From Argonema galeatum A003/A1 (GTDB lineage: Bacteria > Cyanobacteriota > Cyanobacteriia > Cyanobacteriales > Aerosakkonemataceae): DNA of 64,000 nt. The notes below the pieces were generated by a model. It ran no database searches, was not told the DNA's origin, and was given only the letters and a program-made list of their open reading frames with translations. A program made the translations under genes and the position numbers. Positions 17,619 through 26,683 of this stretch are shown here, one piece after another. The stretch spans positions 62,001 to 126,000 of the forward strand of contig NZ_JAIQZM010000018.1 of the NCBI RefSeq assembly GCF_023333595.1, in the 5' to 3' direction. Numbering within the stretch: the stretch's first letter is position 1; the number at the start of each line of letters is the position of its first letter.

Positions 17619-18596
17619 TTGCTTAACATTGGGAAAGTGATTAACCCGAAGGTACAGCTCATGGCTGAGACTGTGTTGCATCAGGATGTTCGCACGGAAG
17701 CTACCACCCCCGTAGATTTTATCCGTCGCTTTGTCTGGAAGATAGCCGTAGCGACGCTGCTTTTGATGGCAGTGGGCAGTGCTACGCGGGTGATGAATGC
17801 TGGGTTGGCTTGCCCGGACTGGCCCCTGTGCTACGGTCAGTTAGTACCCAGCCAGCAGATGAATCTTCAGGTGTTCTTGGAGTGGTTTCACCGATTGGAT
17901 GCGGCTTTAATTGGCCTTTCTGCGATCGCTCTGGTAGGCTTGTCGTGGTGGTATCGGCGTCAGTCACCGCCTTGGCTGCCTCTAGCGTCCGCGTTCGCAT
18001 TCTTTTCGATCGTTTTCCAAGGCGTCTTGGGAGGACTCACCGTTACACAATTATTGCGGTTTGACATTGTAACCGCTCACTTGGGGTGCGCTTTGTTGTT
18101 TTTCATCACCCTAATTGCGATCGGCATGGCTCTTTTGCCCTACGAAGGCACCGGCACAGCCCGTAAGTTAGCTCTTGTAAGCTTAAGTGCCGCTATCTTA
18201 GTTTATCTGCAAAGTATTTTGGGTGGACTGGTGGCATCCCGCTGGGCTCTGCACCAATGCTTTGGCGCGTCTCAACTCTGCGCGGTGATGAATAGCCACA
18301 TTGCTGGTGTCGTTCCACCTACTTTGGCAACTCTGGCTGTGCTAATTATGACATGGCGCACACCCGCAGTGCATCCCACTCTCCGGCTGCTGGCTAATAC
18401 TGCCGCTGGTTTGTTGGTATGCCAAATTGCTCTTGGTGTGGCAACTTTGCGCCTGCATCTCCAGGTGGAACCTTTAACAGTAGCTCATCAAGCAGTCGGA
18501 GCGACATTACTGGGATCGCTGGTTGCGTTCGCTGTTTTGGCATGGCGCGATGTATTAAGTACACCCCGCTTCTCGCCTTCGCAAGCTAATAGTTAG
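17619..18596 (+). CDS. ctaA: Haem A synthase (COX15/CtaA family)
   Basis: A 325-residue integral membrane protein with eight hydrophobic segments. Conserved sites are NAGLACPDWPLCYGQ (cysteine loop), EWFHRLDAAL, QGVLGGLTV, TAHLGCALLF and VAHQAVGATLL, which supply the haem-ligand histidines. It converts haem O to haem A for the cytochrome oxidase. The frame has an upstream ATG (17619) with an internal ATG at 17660 preceded by a polar stretch, and the later start is possible. ctaB follows on the same strand, 126 bases on. Confidence 0.93.
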   Translation: MLNIGKVINPKVQLMAETVLHQDVRTEATTPVDFIRRFVWKIAVATLLLMAVGSATRVMNAGLACPDWPLCYGQLVPSQQMNLQVFLEWFHRLDAALIGLSAIALVGLSWWYRRQSPPWLPLASAFAFFSIVFQGVLGGLTVTQLLRFDIVTAHLGCALLFFITLIAIGMALLPYEGTGTARKLALVSLSAAILVYLQSILGGLVASRWALHQCFGASQLCAVMNSHIAGVVPPTLATLAVLIMTWRTPAVHPTLRLLANTAAGLLVCQIALGVATLRLHLQVEPLTVAHQAVGATLLGSLVAFAVLAWRDVLSTPRFSPSQANS

Positions 18597-18681
18597 AGGG
18601 AATTTCCAATTGCAAATTTCAAATTTATGATTGAAAAATTAAATGTGAAATCTGCAATTTGAAATCTAAAATTACCCTTGG

Positions 18682-18709
18682 GCAATTAGCAATTAGCAAT
18701 TAGCAAAGG
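18682..18709. repeat. Heptamer tandem repeat before ctaB
   Basis: Three exact copies of GCAATTA plus a fourth degenerate copy lie 15-40 bases upstream of the ctaB start, following an AATCTGAAAT-type palindrome at about 18600-18675. Confidence 0.75.
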
Positions 18710-18722
18710 ACTAACAGAATTC

Positions 18723-19706
18723 ATGCAAGAAATTATTGCTACTGGGGTTTCCCGTCACCATCAAAACCTTAAAGAGGTAATTCTGAGCTACTATCAGCTG
18801 ACGAAGCCTCGCATTATACCGCTGCTGCTAATTACAACAGCTGCGAGTATGTGGATGGCGTCAGAGGGACGGGTAGATCCGCTGTTGCTGCTAGTTACGC
18901 TGGCGGGTGGAACTCTTGCTGCGGCTGCGGCTCAGACGCTCAATTGCATCTACGATCGCGATATCGATTATGCAATGGAACGCACTCGCCATCGCCCTAT
19001 TCCTGCGGGTAGAGTGCAGCCGCGAGATGCGTTGCTATTTGCAATTATCCTCGCTTCTCTCTCTTTTACTCTGCTGAGTGTGTTTGCAAATTTGCTGGCG
19101 GCGCTGTTGGCAATGTCGGGTATAGTTTTCTACATGGCAATTTACACCCACTTGCTGAAACGCCACACTACTCAAAACATTGTGATTGGTGGTGCTGCTG
19201 GTGCGATTCCGGCTTTGGTAGGATGGGCGGCTGTGACTGGTAGTTTAAGCTGGTCAGCGTGGATGTTATTTGCGATCGTCTTTTTATGGACGCCTCCCCA
19301 TTTCTGGGCGCTGGCTTTAATGATTGGCGATGATTACGCTAAGGTAAACATTCCCATGTTACCAGTTGTAGTTGGTGAGGTTGCTACTACCCGCCAAATC
19401 TGGATTTACACGCTGATTATGGTTCCTGCAACGTTCGTGCTAATTTATCCTCTGGGTACGGCGGGTGTTGTTTATGGTTTGTTAGCCGCTGTGCTGGGTT
19501 GGAAGTTTATCCAGAAGGCTTGGGATTTGTTGCAGAATCCAGAGGAGAAAGATTTGGCCCGATCGCTCTTTAAATACTCGATCGTCTATATGATGTTGCT
19601 GTGTGCTGGTATCGTCGTCGATAGTTTACCTGTGACTCGTTATCTTACAGCTAACTTGGGTGAGAATTTGCAGGCAATAGTTAGCGCGATACCGATGTTG
19701 CAGTGA
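18723..19706 (+). CDS. ctaB: Protohaem IX farnesyltransferase (haem O synthase)
   Basis: A 327-residue UbiA-family prenyltransferase with about nine membrane helices. The first Asp-rich motif is [19 protein letters not shown] and the second is [33 protein letters not shown] is the usual N-terminal signature. It adds a farnesyl chain to haem B, making haem O, the substrate of CtaA. It lies downstream of ctaA, divergent from ctaCDE, so the window holds the complete haem A pathway and oxidase core. Confidence 0.95.
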   Translation: MQEIIATGVSRHHQNLKEVILSYYQLTKPRIIPLLLITTAASMWMASEGRVDPLLLLVTLAGGTLAAAAAQTLNCIYDRDIDYAMERTRHRPIPAGRVQPRDALLFAIILASLSFTLLSVFANLLAALLAMSGIVFYMAIYTHLLKRHTTQNIVIGGAAGAIPALVGWAAVTGSLSWSAWMLFAIVFLWTPPHFWALALMIGDDYAKVNIPMLPVVVGEVATTRQIWIYTLIMVPATFVLIYPLGTAGVVYGLLAAVLGWKFIQKAWDLLQNPEEKDLARSLFKYSIVYMMLLCAGIVVDSLPVTRYLTANLGENLQAIVSAIPMLQ

Positions 19707-20025
19707 GATTGCGATCGATACTATTCGGATAAGCGGGATTAGAAACCCGGTTTCTTAAAAATAGGCGGACTCAGAAACCCGGTTTCTTAAAGAAACCGGG
19801 TTTCTATGCCTACAAAGATAAAATATGCCTGGTGAAGGTAAAATATATAGCAACCGCCTTGGCGGTTAAGACATTCTGAATTCCTGAAACCGTTCGGCTG
19901 AGTTTCGACAAAGCTCAACTTCCGCGCTCACGGCGAAGCCCTTGATTATAAACACTTCTTCCCTAGTCCCGTTCGGCTGAGCGCTCACGTCGAAGCCTAG
20001 CCCCTAGCCCCTAGTCCCTAGCTAT
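19707..20025. repeat. Repeat-filled spacer before the DUF29-like gene
   Basis: Three AGAAACCCGGTTTCT arms occupy 19741-19805. The rest is a 183-base copy of the ATATAGC...GCTATAT element (19845-20027), which contains GCCTTGGCGGTT, GAATTCCTGAAACC, two GTTCGGCTGAG-type blocks and a CTAGCCC run. Confidence 0.75.
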
Positions 20026-20027
20026 AT
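19845..20027. mobile_element. MITE-like element, copy C
   Basis: The ends ATATAGC and GCTATAT are perfect inverted heptamers. It contains the ACCGCCTTGGCGGTT palindrome and CTAGCCC array. The last bases include the ATG of the 20026 gene. Confidence 0.75.
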
Positions 20028-20544
20028 GAGTCAAGAATTAATCGACTTAAGAACAAGCATCTTGGAGGGACGCTACGTTGATGCTTTGGCAATCGTGGAT
20101 GATCTAGAGGGAATGAGTAAACAGTCAATATTGGCTAATATTCAATCCTTTTTAGACAGGATGATGATGCACTTAATTAAAAATCAAGTTGATCAGCGAT
20201 TAACTAATTATCGGGCAGCCTCAATTGCAGATTCTATCATCCGAATTAAGCGATTGAATACGAAAGAGAATAAAACTTCTTACTATCTCAAAGCAGATGA
20301 ATGGGATGAAATAATTGAAGAGTCATTAAAGGCTGCAATTATTGCGGCTAGCGTAGAAGTATTTAATGGTGAATTAAGTCCAAATCAACTATCAGAATTA
20401 GTGGAGAGAACTAAAGTTATAAATAATACAAAGACGTTGCTGGGTTTAATTTACGTTCATTCAGCTAGGGAATTACCTGACATGATTCCTAATTACTTAG
20501 CGCAATTACCGGGTGGGGAAGATTGGAAGGAAGGGAGACGGTAG
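20026..20544 (+). CDS. Conserved cyanobacterial protein, DUF29-like family
   Basis: A soluble, helical 172-residue protein (SILEGRYVDALAIVDDLEGMSK; ending AQLPGGEDWK). The pattern is familiar from multicopy cyanobacterial genes that are often labelled DUF29, but its sequence differs clearly from the typical DUF29 protein at 33114-33590. The function is unknown. The start ATG overlaps the terminal GCTATAT of the repeat element 19845-20027 and no Shine-Dalgarno is visible. The element may therefore have been placed at, or created, the translation start. Confidence 0.7.
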   Translation: MSQELIDLRTSILEGRYVDALAIVDDLEGMSKQSILANIQSFLDRMMMHLIKNQVDQRLTNYRAASIADSIIRIKRLNTKENKTSYYLKADEWDEIIEESLKAAIIAASVEVFNGELSPNQLSELVERTKVINNTKTLLGLIYVHSARELPDMIPNYLAQLPGGEDWKEGRR

Positions 20545-20635
20545 AGGATGTTTCACCCAATTAGTCATATCAACTAATTCTTCATTTTGATAGTCCGATG
20601 GTGAACCAAATACTGTATTCATGTTTAGATATCAA

Positions 20636-22198
20636 TCATTCGGCAATATTATGCGATCGCTCTTTTTCTTGCTGCTGGGGAAGAGATGACATATCAGCAC
20701 TTTTTCCGGCTGTTAAGGTAGCTTGATTTTGGGTTGAGCCGCCTTGCAGCTTCACTTTTTTATTAATGCGTTTCCGGTTTATTAAATTACTAGCAACTTG
20801 CCAGGTTAGTAAGCCTGCGCCCAAACTGAGAAAAATAATTAATATGAAGGTAGGCAGGGAGTTAAAACTCAATGGCTTATTAATGCCTATTACTCCCGGT
20901 TCCTGCTTAATCCAGTACGGGGCGCTAGTTGCTACAACTCCTGCCGCGCCTATACCAAAGCCTACTGCTTGGATGGTGTTTTGCAGGTTGCGATCGCGTT
21001 CTGCCTGCTCGATCTCCACCCGTCCTCGGATAGCATTTAGGGCTTTTTCTAGCAAGTCCGATCCATGTCTAAAATAGCCTAAATCTGCTTGAATCTGTTC
21101 GCTAAATAGTCGGCAATCTGACTCTAAAAAGCTTTCTATAAAACTGAGGTCATCGGCTGGTAATTTGCTCTTTATATCCCTTGTTTCTCGCTGATAGTTT
21201 TGGGCATTATGCTCAACATTCAGCCGATAAATATCTAAATCTCTAATGTCTCTAGAGTATTCTAGATGCTTTTGGGGAATATCTTTAAGGTATTCTTTAA
21301 ATTGGTTTAATTCTGCTTCATTTAGCGTTTTACCTACGGGCATTTGTTCAAATATCTTATCTATATAGGGGTCTATTTTTAGATATTCTTCAGCAACTAA
21401 CCGCTCAATTTTCTGGCTTCGTTGGTAAGCGCCGATCGCTTTGTTACGATAGCAAAATAAATTGATAAAGTTTGAATAGTTGTCTACAAATTTGTCACTT
21501 GTCTCTGGTTTGCAGTATACCCAAACTAAAATATGACAGTAGTTTTCAGTTTCAACGGGGTTTCGATATTCAAAAATAGGGCTTCCAAATAATTCTCCTT
21601 CCTGGTAAAATTGAGGTAAATTAATTTTCTTAGGAATGAACTCTTTCAAACAGTCATCGGCTAGTTTTCTTAATTCCTGCCGATTTTGCGGTAATTTCCA
21701 GGGAAGCCACTGTTTTTCTTCGGTGTACCAAACAGTTAAAAGCAAAGTTTGACCCAGAGAACTACCAATTTTTTCAGGCATCAAACAGCCATCTGGGTTT
21801 AAGAGTTTGAGAAAGTTTAGAGGAACAGGTTTTGTTTTTTTATCATTTTCTTCTTCTGGGCGGCGAAGATTTAAGGCTAAGGTAAATGTATCGTGTATGC
21901 GGACTGGACAAGCTATGCCTGTAATTGCTAATGGAGGAGTATCGGGAGGGTAAACTTTACCCTCAAAGTGGAAATGCACATCATCTTCTGTTTTATCTTT
22001 GTACAAATCAACTCGATAACCTTCTTGTTCTTCAATAACTAGCAGTTTGGTAACTCCAAATTTATTAGAGAGAATGTCGTTGCACTTTTCCCATAGTAAA
22101 TTTTGCTCATTGGGCGGTGTAGTTGAATCAGTTGAATGACGCTTTTTTAGATGAAAAGCAAATAAATGAACGTTAGGGGCATAAACTTTAGAGGTCAT
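20636..22198 (-). CDS. Membrane-anchored partner protein of the TPR-CHAT operon
   Basis: I do not recognise this 520-residue protein. The first 400 residues are soluble and mixed alpha/beta. They contain a coiled-coil-prone part (about 265-400, with NAIRGRVEIEQAERDRN). Two hydrophobic helices lie near the C-terminus (about 405-430 and 450-475), with a basic stretch (NRKRINKKVK) after the second. It starts 16 bases after the small-protein gene and is third in the operon. It could be a protease substrate, a membrane effector or a tether, but the sequence does not decide. Confidence 0.7.
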   Translation of the reverse strand: MTSKVYAPNVHLFAFHLKKRHSTDSTTPPNEQNLLWEKCNDILSNKFGVTKLLVIEEQEGYRVDLYKDKTEDDVHFHFEGKVYPPDTPPLAITGIACPVRIHDTFTLALNLRRPEEENDKKTKPVPLNFLKLLNPDGCLMPEKIGSSLGQTLLLTVWYTEEKQWLPWKLPQNRQELRKLADDCLKEFIPKKINLPQFYQEGELFGSPIFEYRNPVETENYCHILVWVYCKPETSDKFVDNYSNFINLFCYRNKAIGAYQRSQKIERLVAEEYLKIDPYIDKIFEQMPVGKTLNEAELNQFKEYLKDIPQKHLEYSRDIRDLDIYRLNVEHNAQNYQRETRDIKSKLPADDLSFIESFLESDCRLFSEQIQADLGYFRHGSDLLEKALNAIRGRVEIEQAERDRNLQNTIQAVGFGIGAAGVVATSAPYWIKQEPGVIGINKPLSFNSLPTFILIIFLSLGAGLLTWQVASNLINRKRINKKVKLQGGSTQNQATLTAGKSADMSSLPQQQEKERSHNIAE

Positions 22199-22214
22199 TA
22201 TGCTTCGATCTCAA

Positions 22215-22538
22215 TTACTTAGATTGGTTCTTGAGTTTATCCTGCACTTGCTGGCGCAACTCTTGAAAGAAATTCTTAGTCCGAGATGATTGCTCAGAGT
22301 CGGATGGCTTACCTTGACCGACTTCTTTTCTGTCAGACGATTTTATTATCAGTTCATCTCGAATCGAGCGCCGTGCCATGCACCAGTTTCTCAGAATGTC
22401 GTCAGCATTGGCTGAAGGGTCATTTTCGAGAGATTCTAGAGTCCGATCTAAGTCTCGTAAGTCCTCGATTGAAAACAGTCCGGGTTGAGCCGTTTCTAAG
22501 AGGGTGGGTAGTTGGAGAAGCAAAGGGTCAGAAATCAT
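22215..22538 (-). CDS. Small helical protein coupled to TPR-CHAT gene
   Basis: About 107 residues from ATG 22538, which lies inside the last codons of the CHAT gene; the overlap is 11 bases and implies coupled translation. A longer frame reaches back to 22619 but would overlap the CHAT gene by 90 bases without need. The sequence (LLLQLPTLLETAQPGLFSIE, then DILRNWCMARRSIRDEL) is helical and acidic, with a basic tail. I recall similar small proteins beside cyanobacterial CHAT genes. The function is unknown; an adaptor or inhibitor role is a guess. Confidence 0.7.
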   Translation of the reverse strand: MISDPLLLQLPTLLETAQPGLFSIEDLRDLDRTLESLENDPSANADDILRNWCMARRSIRDELIIKSSDRKEVGQGKPSDSEQSSRTKNFFQELRQQVQDKLKNQSK

Positions 22539-25500
22539 AAATGTTACGTCCAATAGCGCAAAATGCTGCCCAAAATACAGGGTTTTGAAACTGTTTTTCG
22601 TCAGGGTCAATCCAGCCAAGACGTTGCTGAATTTGTTTATTTAGATTTTCGTCTAATTGTAAATCATTTGTCCATTCTTTTAATTTATCACCAGTGACAT
22701 CCCGCAGCCAAATTTGAGCAGAATTGAGTGCCAATCCCACCGATAATCTCTGCTGCAAGTTCTGATAAAATTTTATCATCAACAAGGCGGTAGATATGTC
22801 ATCGACGGCCCAAAGCGTCGCAACTACACTGGAACTCCCTGCCACTAGGAAGCCACTGGTGAGGCTGATGTATTCATCGCTGATGCTGGTATTATCACTG
22901 ACGGCAGTTTCGCACGCAGAGAGAACAACAAGACGACATTCTCGTAGGTCTAAGGTAGATACGTCATCAAGAGTGAGGCATTTTCTGAGATCGAGGATTT
23001 CACTTTCTGATAGACGTAGGTAGCGAGATGAATCTTCCTCCGGTATGGGTGGGGAAATTTGGCTATCTGCTAGGATTATGGCAGAATTGAGGGGCTTCCA
23101 GAAGTTGAAGTAGCCGTGACAACTAAAATGGACACAATGGGCAGTATCAAGTTGGTAGTTGTATAGGGCGGTTTTAGTTGCTTCTTGTCGAGCAAGAATA
23201 TTTTTAGATGTAAAATAGTGACTGATTGCCTCTACTTCGATATTGGTATAGGGGAGATCGCCTGTGGGGTCTTGTATAGCAATAAAATTATTGAAATTAG
23301 TTCGCTCTCGTTTTTTTGCCTGTTGTAGTAGTTGACAACTGGGGGCGTAGCTGACACCTTGCTTGAAGCAATCTAGCAAACAGGGGTTGGTGGGTTCAGG
23401 AGACTCAGTTTCTGGGTTGAATCGCCTCCAAGTTTCCTGACTGATTGGTAAAGCATGAAGGGGGAATAGATGCAAAAATAAATTAGGGATAAGGATGAGT
23501 TTATCAATACTTGGGGGAATTTGTGATAAGATTTCATCAATATGCAACTCCTGAGCTAGAGTTTGTAGGCGAGAGACGAGATCGCTGCGCCATTTAAGTT
23601 TATCATCTATAGTTCGGAAAAAATTTACAGAACTCCAATCTGTTGTCAATTCTGCCAAAGATATATCGAAAGGTAATTTACAAATAATAGGTGTTTTGCA
23701 TTTATTAGTAATAATGAAAACGAGTATTTCTCCACCCGCAAAATACCACTCAACAATAGATTTCTTCTCATCTAGCAAAGCTTTAATTCGATCAAAACTA
23801 ATAGGTGATAATTGCTCAATAGAACTGGAATGCTGATGTATTAGTTCTGTAATATTACGGGCTTTACTGCGTTCGACATATTCTATCGCTTCGTTTCTAT
23901 ACTTGATATCTTGGTTACTATGCTCTAGTTTTAGGCAAGTTGCAACCATACTCTGATAGGCGGATTTCCATTCTTCAGCTAGTTTCTTTTTATCTTCTTC
24001 TGATTGGGAACCAGAGATAATTTTAGTCCGTAAGGATTCCGCAGTATCGATGGCTTCCTTGTAAGCATTATAGGCATCTTGGTATCGTTCAGCACCGTAA
24101 TAAACATTTGCTAGGTTTTTCTGAGTTTCGGCATAGTATTGAGGAAAATCATCACGGGTGTGTATAGTCAAGGCATTTAAAAAATGGCTAATTGCTGCTT
24201 TTATATCTTCATTTTTTGTAGTTTGGCTTATATGACTACGCTGGGCATAAGCACCACCTAAACTATTTTGAATATTAGCCCAGTTATTAGGAAATGTTGA
24301 AGTTTTAAACACATCCAACGCATCTAAGAAATAACTAATAGCTGCTTCTAAATCCTTTAAATTTGTCTCAATGTTCTCTATATTTTTGCTACGGTAAACA
24401 TAAGCATTCCCCAGACTGTTTTGGAGCATAGCCCATCTTTGACTCTTATAATAGCCTAAGCGGATGTACTCTTGTGAAGCAGCTAAAAAGCCCTTTATTG
24501 CCTGTTCTAACTTTTTTGTCCGCTCTTCCTGCGTTACGATAAATTCAAGTATACTTGGTTCGTACTGAGCAAAAGCAAGGCAAGTATTGCCCAGATTGTG
24601 TTGAATAATCGACCAATCTTCAGGTGAATTTTCTTGAGTATAAACGTCTAAAGCATCTAAAAAACAACTGATTGATTTTTGTAAATTTTCGACTCTAGAA
24701 TCTCGAATACGATCCCGATAGGCAGTACCCAGATTTATTTGAGTTTTAGCCCATTTGTCGGGATTGGCTTCCTTAGTTCGTACTTTCAGCGCATCTAAGT
24801 AGCAATTGATTGCTGCCTCTATATTCTCTGCACGTTCCCCGTCAATACGATCGATATAAACACCACCTAAATGTTTTTTAATCCAAGCCCAATCTTCAGG
24901 GTAATCATTCTGAGTATGTACATTTAGAGCATCTAAATAACACTGAATTGCCTTTTCTAAATAATCGCTTCTAGTTTGTCCAACATAATCTGCATAATCT
25001 GCATAAGCAAGCCCCAACATACTTTTGGTTTCTGCCCAGTCTGTCGGGGTATCTTCACAATTCTGTACCTCTAAGGCAGCCTTAAAATAATCAATTGCCT
25101 TTTCCAAGCTCTCTGCCTGCTTATCTCCCCAAACAGGATAAACATAAACCATGCCAAGTCTATATTGTAGGCTTGCCCATGCTTTTGGATCGGCTTCGTA
25201 AGTAAATACATTTAGAGCGTTGGAGAAACATTCAATTGCTAATTTTAAATCTTCTAAGCATTTTCCTTCCTTACGAGCAACATAAACATCACCTAAACTA
25301 ATTTGGTTGATTGCATAGCTTTTTGGATATGCTTCAATGGTAAAAACATTATCAACTGCTTTATAACCTGTGATGGCAATTTCTAAATTCGTAGCTCGAT
25401 TTCCTAATGGAAAACGTGAAATTAATAAACTAAACTTATGAATGTCTATAGCTACGTCTTTTGCTTCATCTCGCTTAAGTTCTAAGAACCTTTCAGATGC

Positions 25501-26148
25501 CCATTCTTCTAGTACACTAGGAAATACCTCATGTAGCAAATGCAATTTAGTTTTCAGAAATCTATGTATGATTTCCTGGTCGGCATTACTCTCTGCTACC
25601 AATGAAAATAATTCATAAAAAAAGAAAATATCAACTTTAAAAGAAGGTGGAGAAGGTTCAGGCAATCCCAGGTTTTTGGCTATTTGAGAGGCAATATCAA
25701 TCAAGAAATTAGCCTTGTTTCGCTCACCTCTATCTGATAAGGCTTCTGCTGCTTGCTCCAGAGTTTTTATTAACCCTGCACTCAGTAAATTAGGGTTAGC
25801 ATCTAAAATACCCTGCACTTGATTGATACTAGAATAGGGTAGTAGCATTTCAACTAGCTCCCAATAAGTTTCTCTGAATGATTTTTCCAAATACTCTGCC
25901 CAATCTAGTAAAAATATTGCAGTATTTTGTTGTCCTGCTTGCTGCTTTTGGTCAGCCACCAACCTCATGATCTGCACTAATGTCTCGTCTAGCAATTCTC
26001 GATTATTTTGCAATAAGCTATTTTCCTGACCGCTAGAGCAAGTCAGCAGCGCGTTAATCAATTGCAGATAATCTTGGATACGATTTTCATCCATTAGCGT
26101 GTGACCTTCAAAACTCATCCTGATTGAGTATAACTGCAAACTCCGCAA
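22528..26148 (-). CDS. TPR-CHAT caspase-like protease
   Basis: The 1206-residue protein has a helical N-terminal region (1-230) and then about a dozen tetratricopeptide-type repeats (about 240-735; e.g. AINCYLDALKVRTKEANPDKWA, each ending in W-A). The C-terminal CHAT peptidase domain (about 790-1200) has the catalytic dyad in FSCHG (H1011) and LSACETA (C1079). CHAT proteases are caspase relatives in cell-death and defence systems; the best-studied case is the Csx29 protease of type III-E CRISPR. No CRISPR genes lie nearby, so the trigger is unknown. It leads a three-gene operon. Confidence 0.92.
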   Translation of the reverse strand: MRSLQLYSIRMSFEGHTLMDENRIQDYLQLINALLTCSSGQENSLLQNNRELLDETLVQIMRLVADQKQQAGQQNTAIFLLDWAEYLEKSFRETYWELVEMLLPYSSINQVQGILDANPNLLSAGLIKTLEQAAEALSDRGERNKANFLIDIASQIAKNLGLPEPSPPSFKVDIFFFYELFSLVAESNADQEIIHRFLKTKLHLLHEVFPSVLEEWASERFLELKRDEAKDVAIDIHKFSLLISRFPLGNRATNLEIAITGYKAVDNVFTIEAYPKSYAINQISLGDVYVARKEGKCLEDLKLAIECFSNALNVFTYEADPKAWASLQYRLGMVYVYPVWGDKQAESLEKAIDYFKAALEVQNCEDTPTDWAETKSMLGLAYADYADYVGQTRSDYLEKAIQCYLDALNVHTQNDYPEDWAWIKKHLGGVYIDRIDGERAENIEAAINCYLDALKVRTKEANPDKWAKTQINLGTAYRDRIRDSRVENLQKSISCFLDALDVYTQENSPEDWSIIQHNLGNTCLAFAQYEPSILEFIVTQEERTKKLEQAIKGFLAASQEYIRLGYYKSQRWAMLQNSLGNAYVYRSKNIENIETNLKDLEAAISYFLDALDVFKTSTFPNNWANIQNSLGGAYAQRSHISQTTKNEDIKAAISHFLNALTIHTRDDFPQYYAETQKNLANVYYGAERYQDAYNAYKEAIDTAESLRTKIISGSQSEEDKKKLAEEWKSAYQSMVATCLKLEHSNQDIKYRNEAIEYVERSKARNITELIHQHSSSIEQLSPISFDRIKALLDEKKSIVEWYFAGGEILVFIITNKCKTPIICKLPFDISLAELTTDWSSVNFFRTIDDKLKWRSDLVSRLQTLAQELHIDEILSQIPPSIDKLILIPNLFLHLFPLHALPISQETWRRFNPETESPEPTNPCLLDCFKQGVSYAPSCQLLQQAKKRERTNFNNFIAIQDPTGDLPYTNIEVEAISHYFTSKNILARQEATKTALYNYQLDTAHCVHFSCHGYFNFWKPLNSAIILADSQISPPIPEEDSSRYLRLSESEILDLRKCLTLDDVSTLDLRECRLVVLSACETAVSDNTSISDEYISLTSGFLVAGSSSVVATLWAVDDISTALLMIKFYQNLQQRLSVGLALNSAQIWLRDVTGDKLKEWTNDLQLDENLNKQIQQRLGWIDPDEKQFQNPVFWAAFCAIGRNIYDF

Positions 26149-26164
26149 TTACGCCGACCTACTT

Positions 26165-26213
26165 AAAAAGCTACTTCATTACAGCGGGAACCGCTGTAAT
26201 GAAGTAGCTTTTT
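26165..26213. repeat. Perfect 23-bp inverted repeat, 3-base loop
   Basis: Bases 26165-26187 are an exact reverse complement of 26191-26213, with GAA between them. The right arm ends in TTTTT, so the rightward strand resembles a strong intrinsic terminator. It lies between the divergent TPR-CHAT operon and the Xre/RES pair, where neither needs a terminator. Confidence 0.85.
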
Positions 26214-26433
26214 GTAATAGCTTACTTTATATTATTAACCCAAGCGTTGGGTTTTGTCAAGAGTCAAATAGATAATGAAGAAATCGATATCTATATTGAA
26301 ATCGATAAAGTTCCTCAAGTCCCGGACTCCGTTAACCCCTATCAGTCAAGCTGTAATACATTTTCTGGGTGCATTCCGATTTAGTGAATATACTGAATTG
26401 TGCTAAACTAGATAAATTCAACCAGGTTTCCCT

Positions 26434-26670
26434 ATGAATCCCACAAAGACTCCCGAATCACCACCTATCCAAGACGAAACAGCCAGATACGAGCAAGTAA
26501 TTGACCAGTTACGTCGGTTAATGGGAGGCTCAATGGAGTATGTTAATATCTGGCTAAACTCACCTCATCCTGACTTGGGAGGTCTTACACCTCAGTTTTT
26601 CATAGATACAGGCAAGATAGAGGTTGTCGAGTCCCTAGCCTGGGCGATGGAACATTGCCTTATTGGGTAA
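26434..26670 (+). CDS. Xre/ParS-type antitoxin (MbcA/DUF2384 C-terminal domain)
   Basis: The 78-residue protein has the sequence YVNIWLNSPHPDLGGLTPQFFIDTGKIEVVESL. This is the toxin-binding domain found in Xre antitoxins of RES toxins (substitution DLGGLTPQ, normally DLGG-TP). The N-terminal DNA-binding helix-turn-helix seen in longer family members is absent or very short. It would neutralise the RES toxin encoded immediately downstream and probably repress the operon. Confidence 0.8.
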   Translation: MNPTKTPESPPIQDETARYEQVIDQLRRLMGGSMEYVNIWLNSPHPDLGGLTPQFFIDTGKIEVVESLAWAMEHCLIG

Positions 26671-26683
26671 GGATGATCTTAAA

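Noticed and set aside
22528-26148. Type III-E CRISPR (Craspase) locus
   Set aside because: The protein has TPR-CHAT architecture like Csx29, but no Cas7-11, Cas1/2 or repeat array exists in the window.
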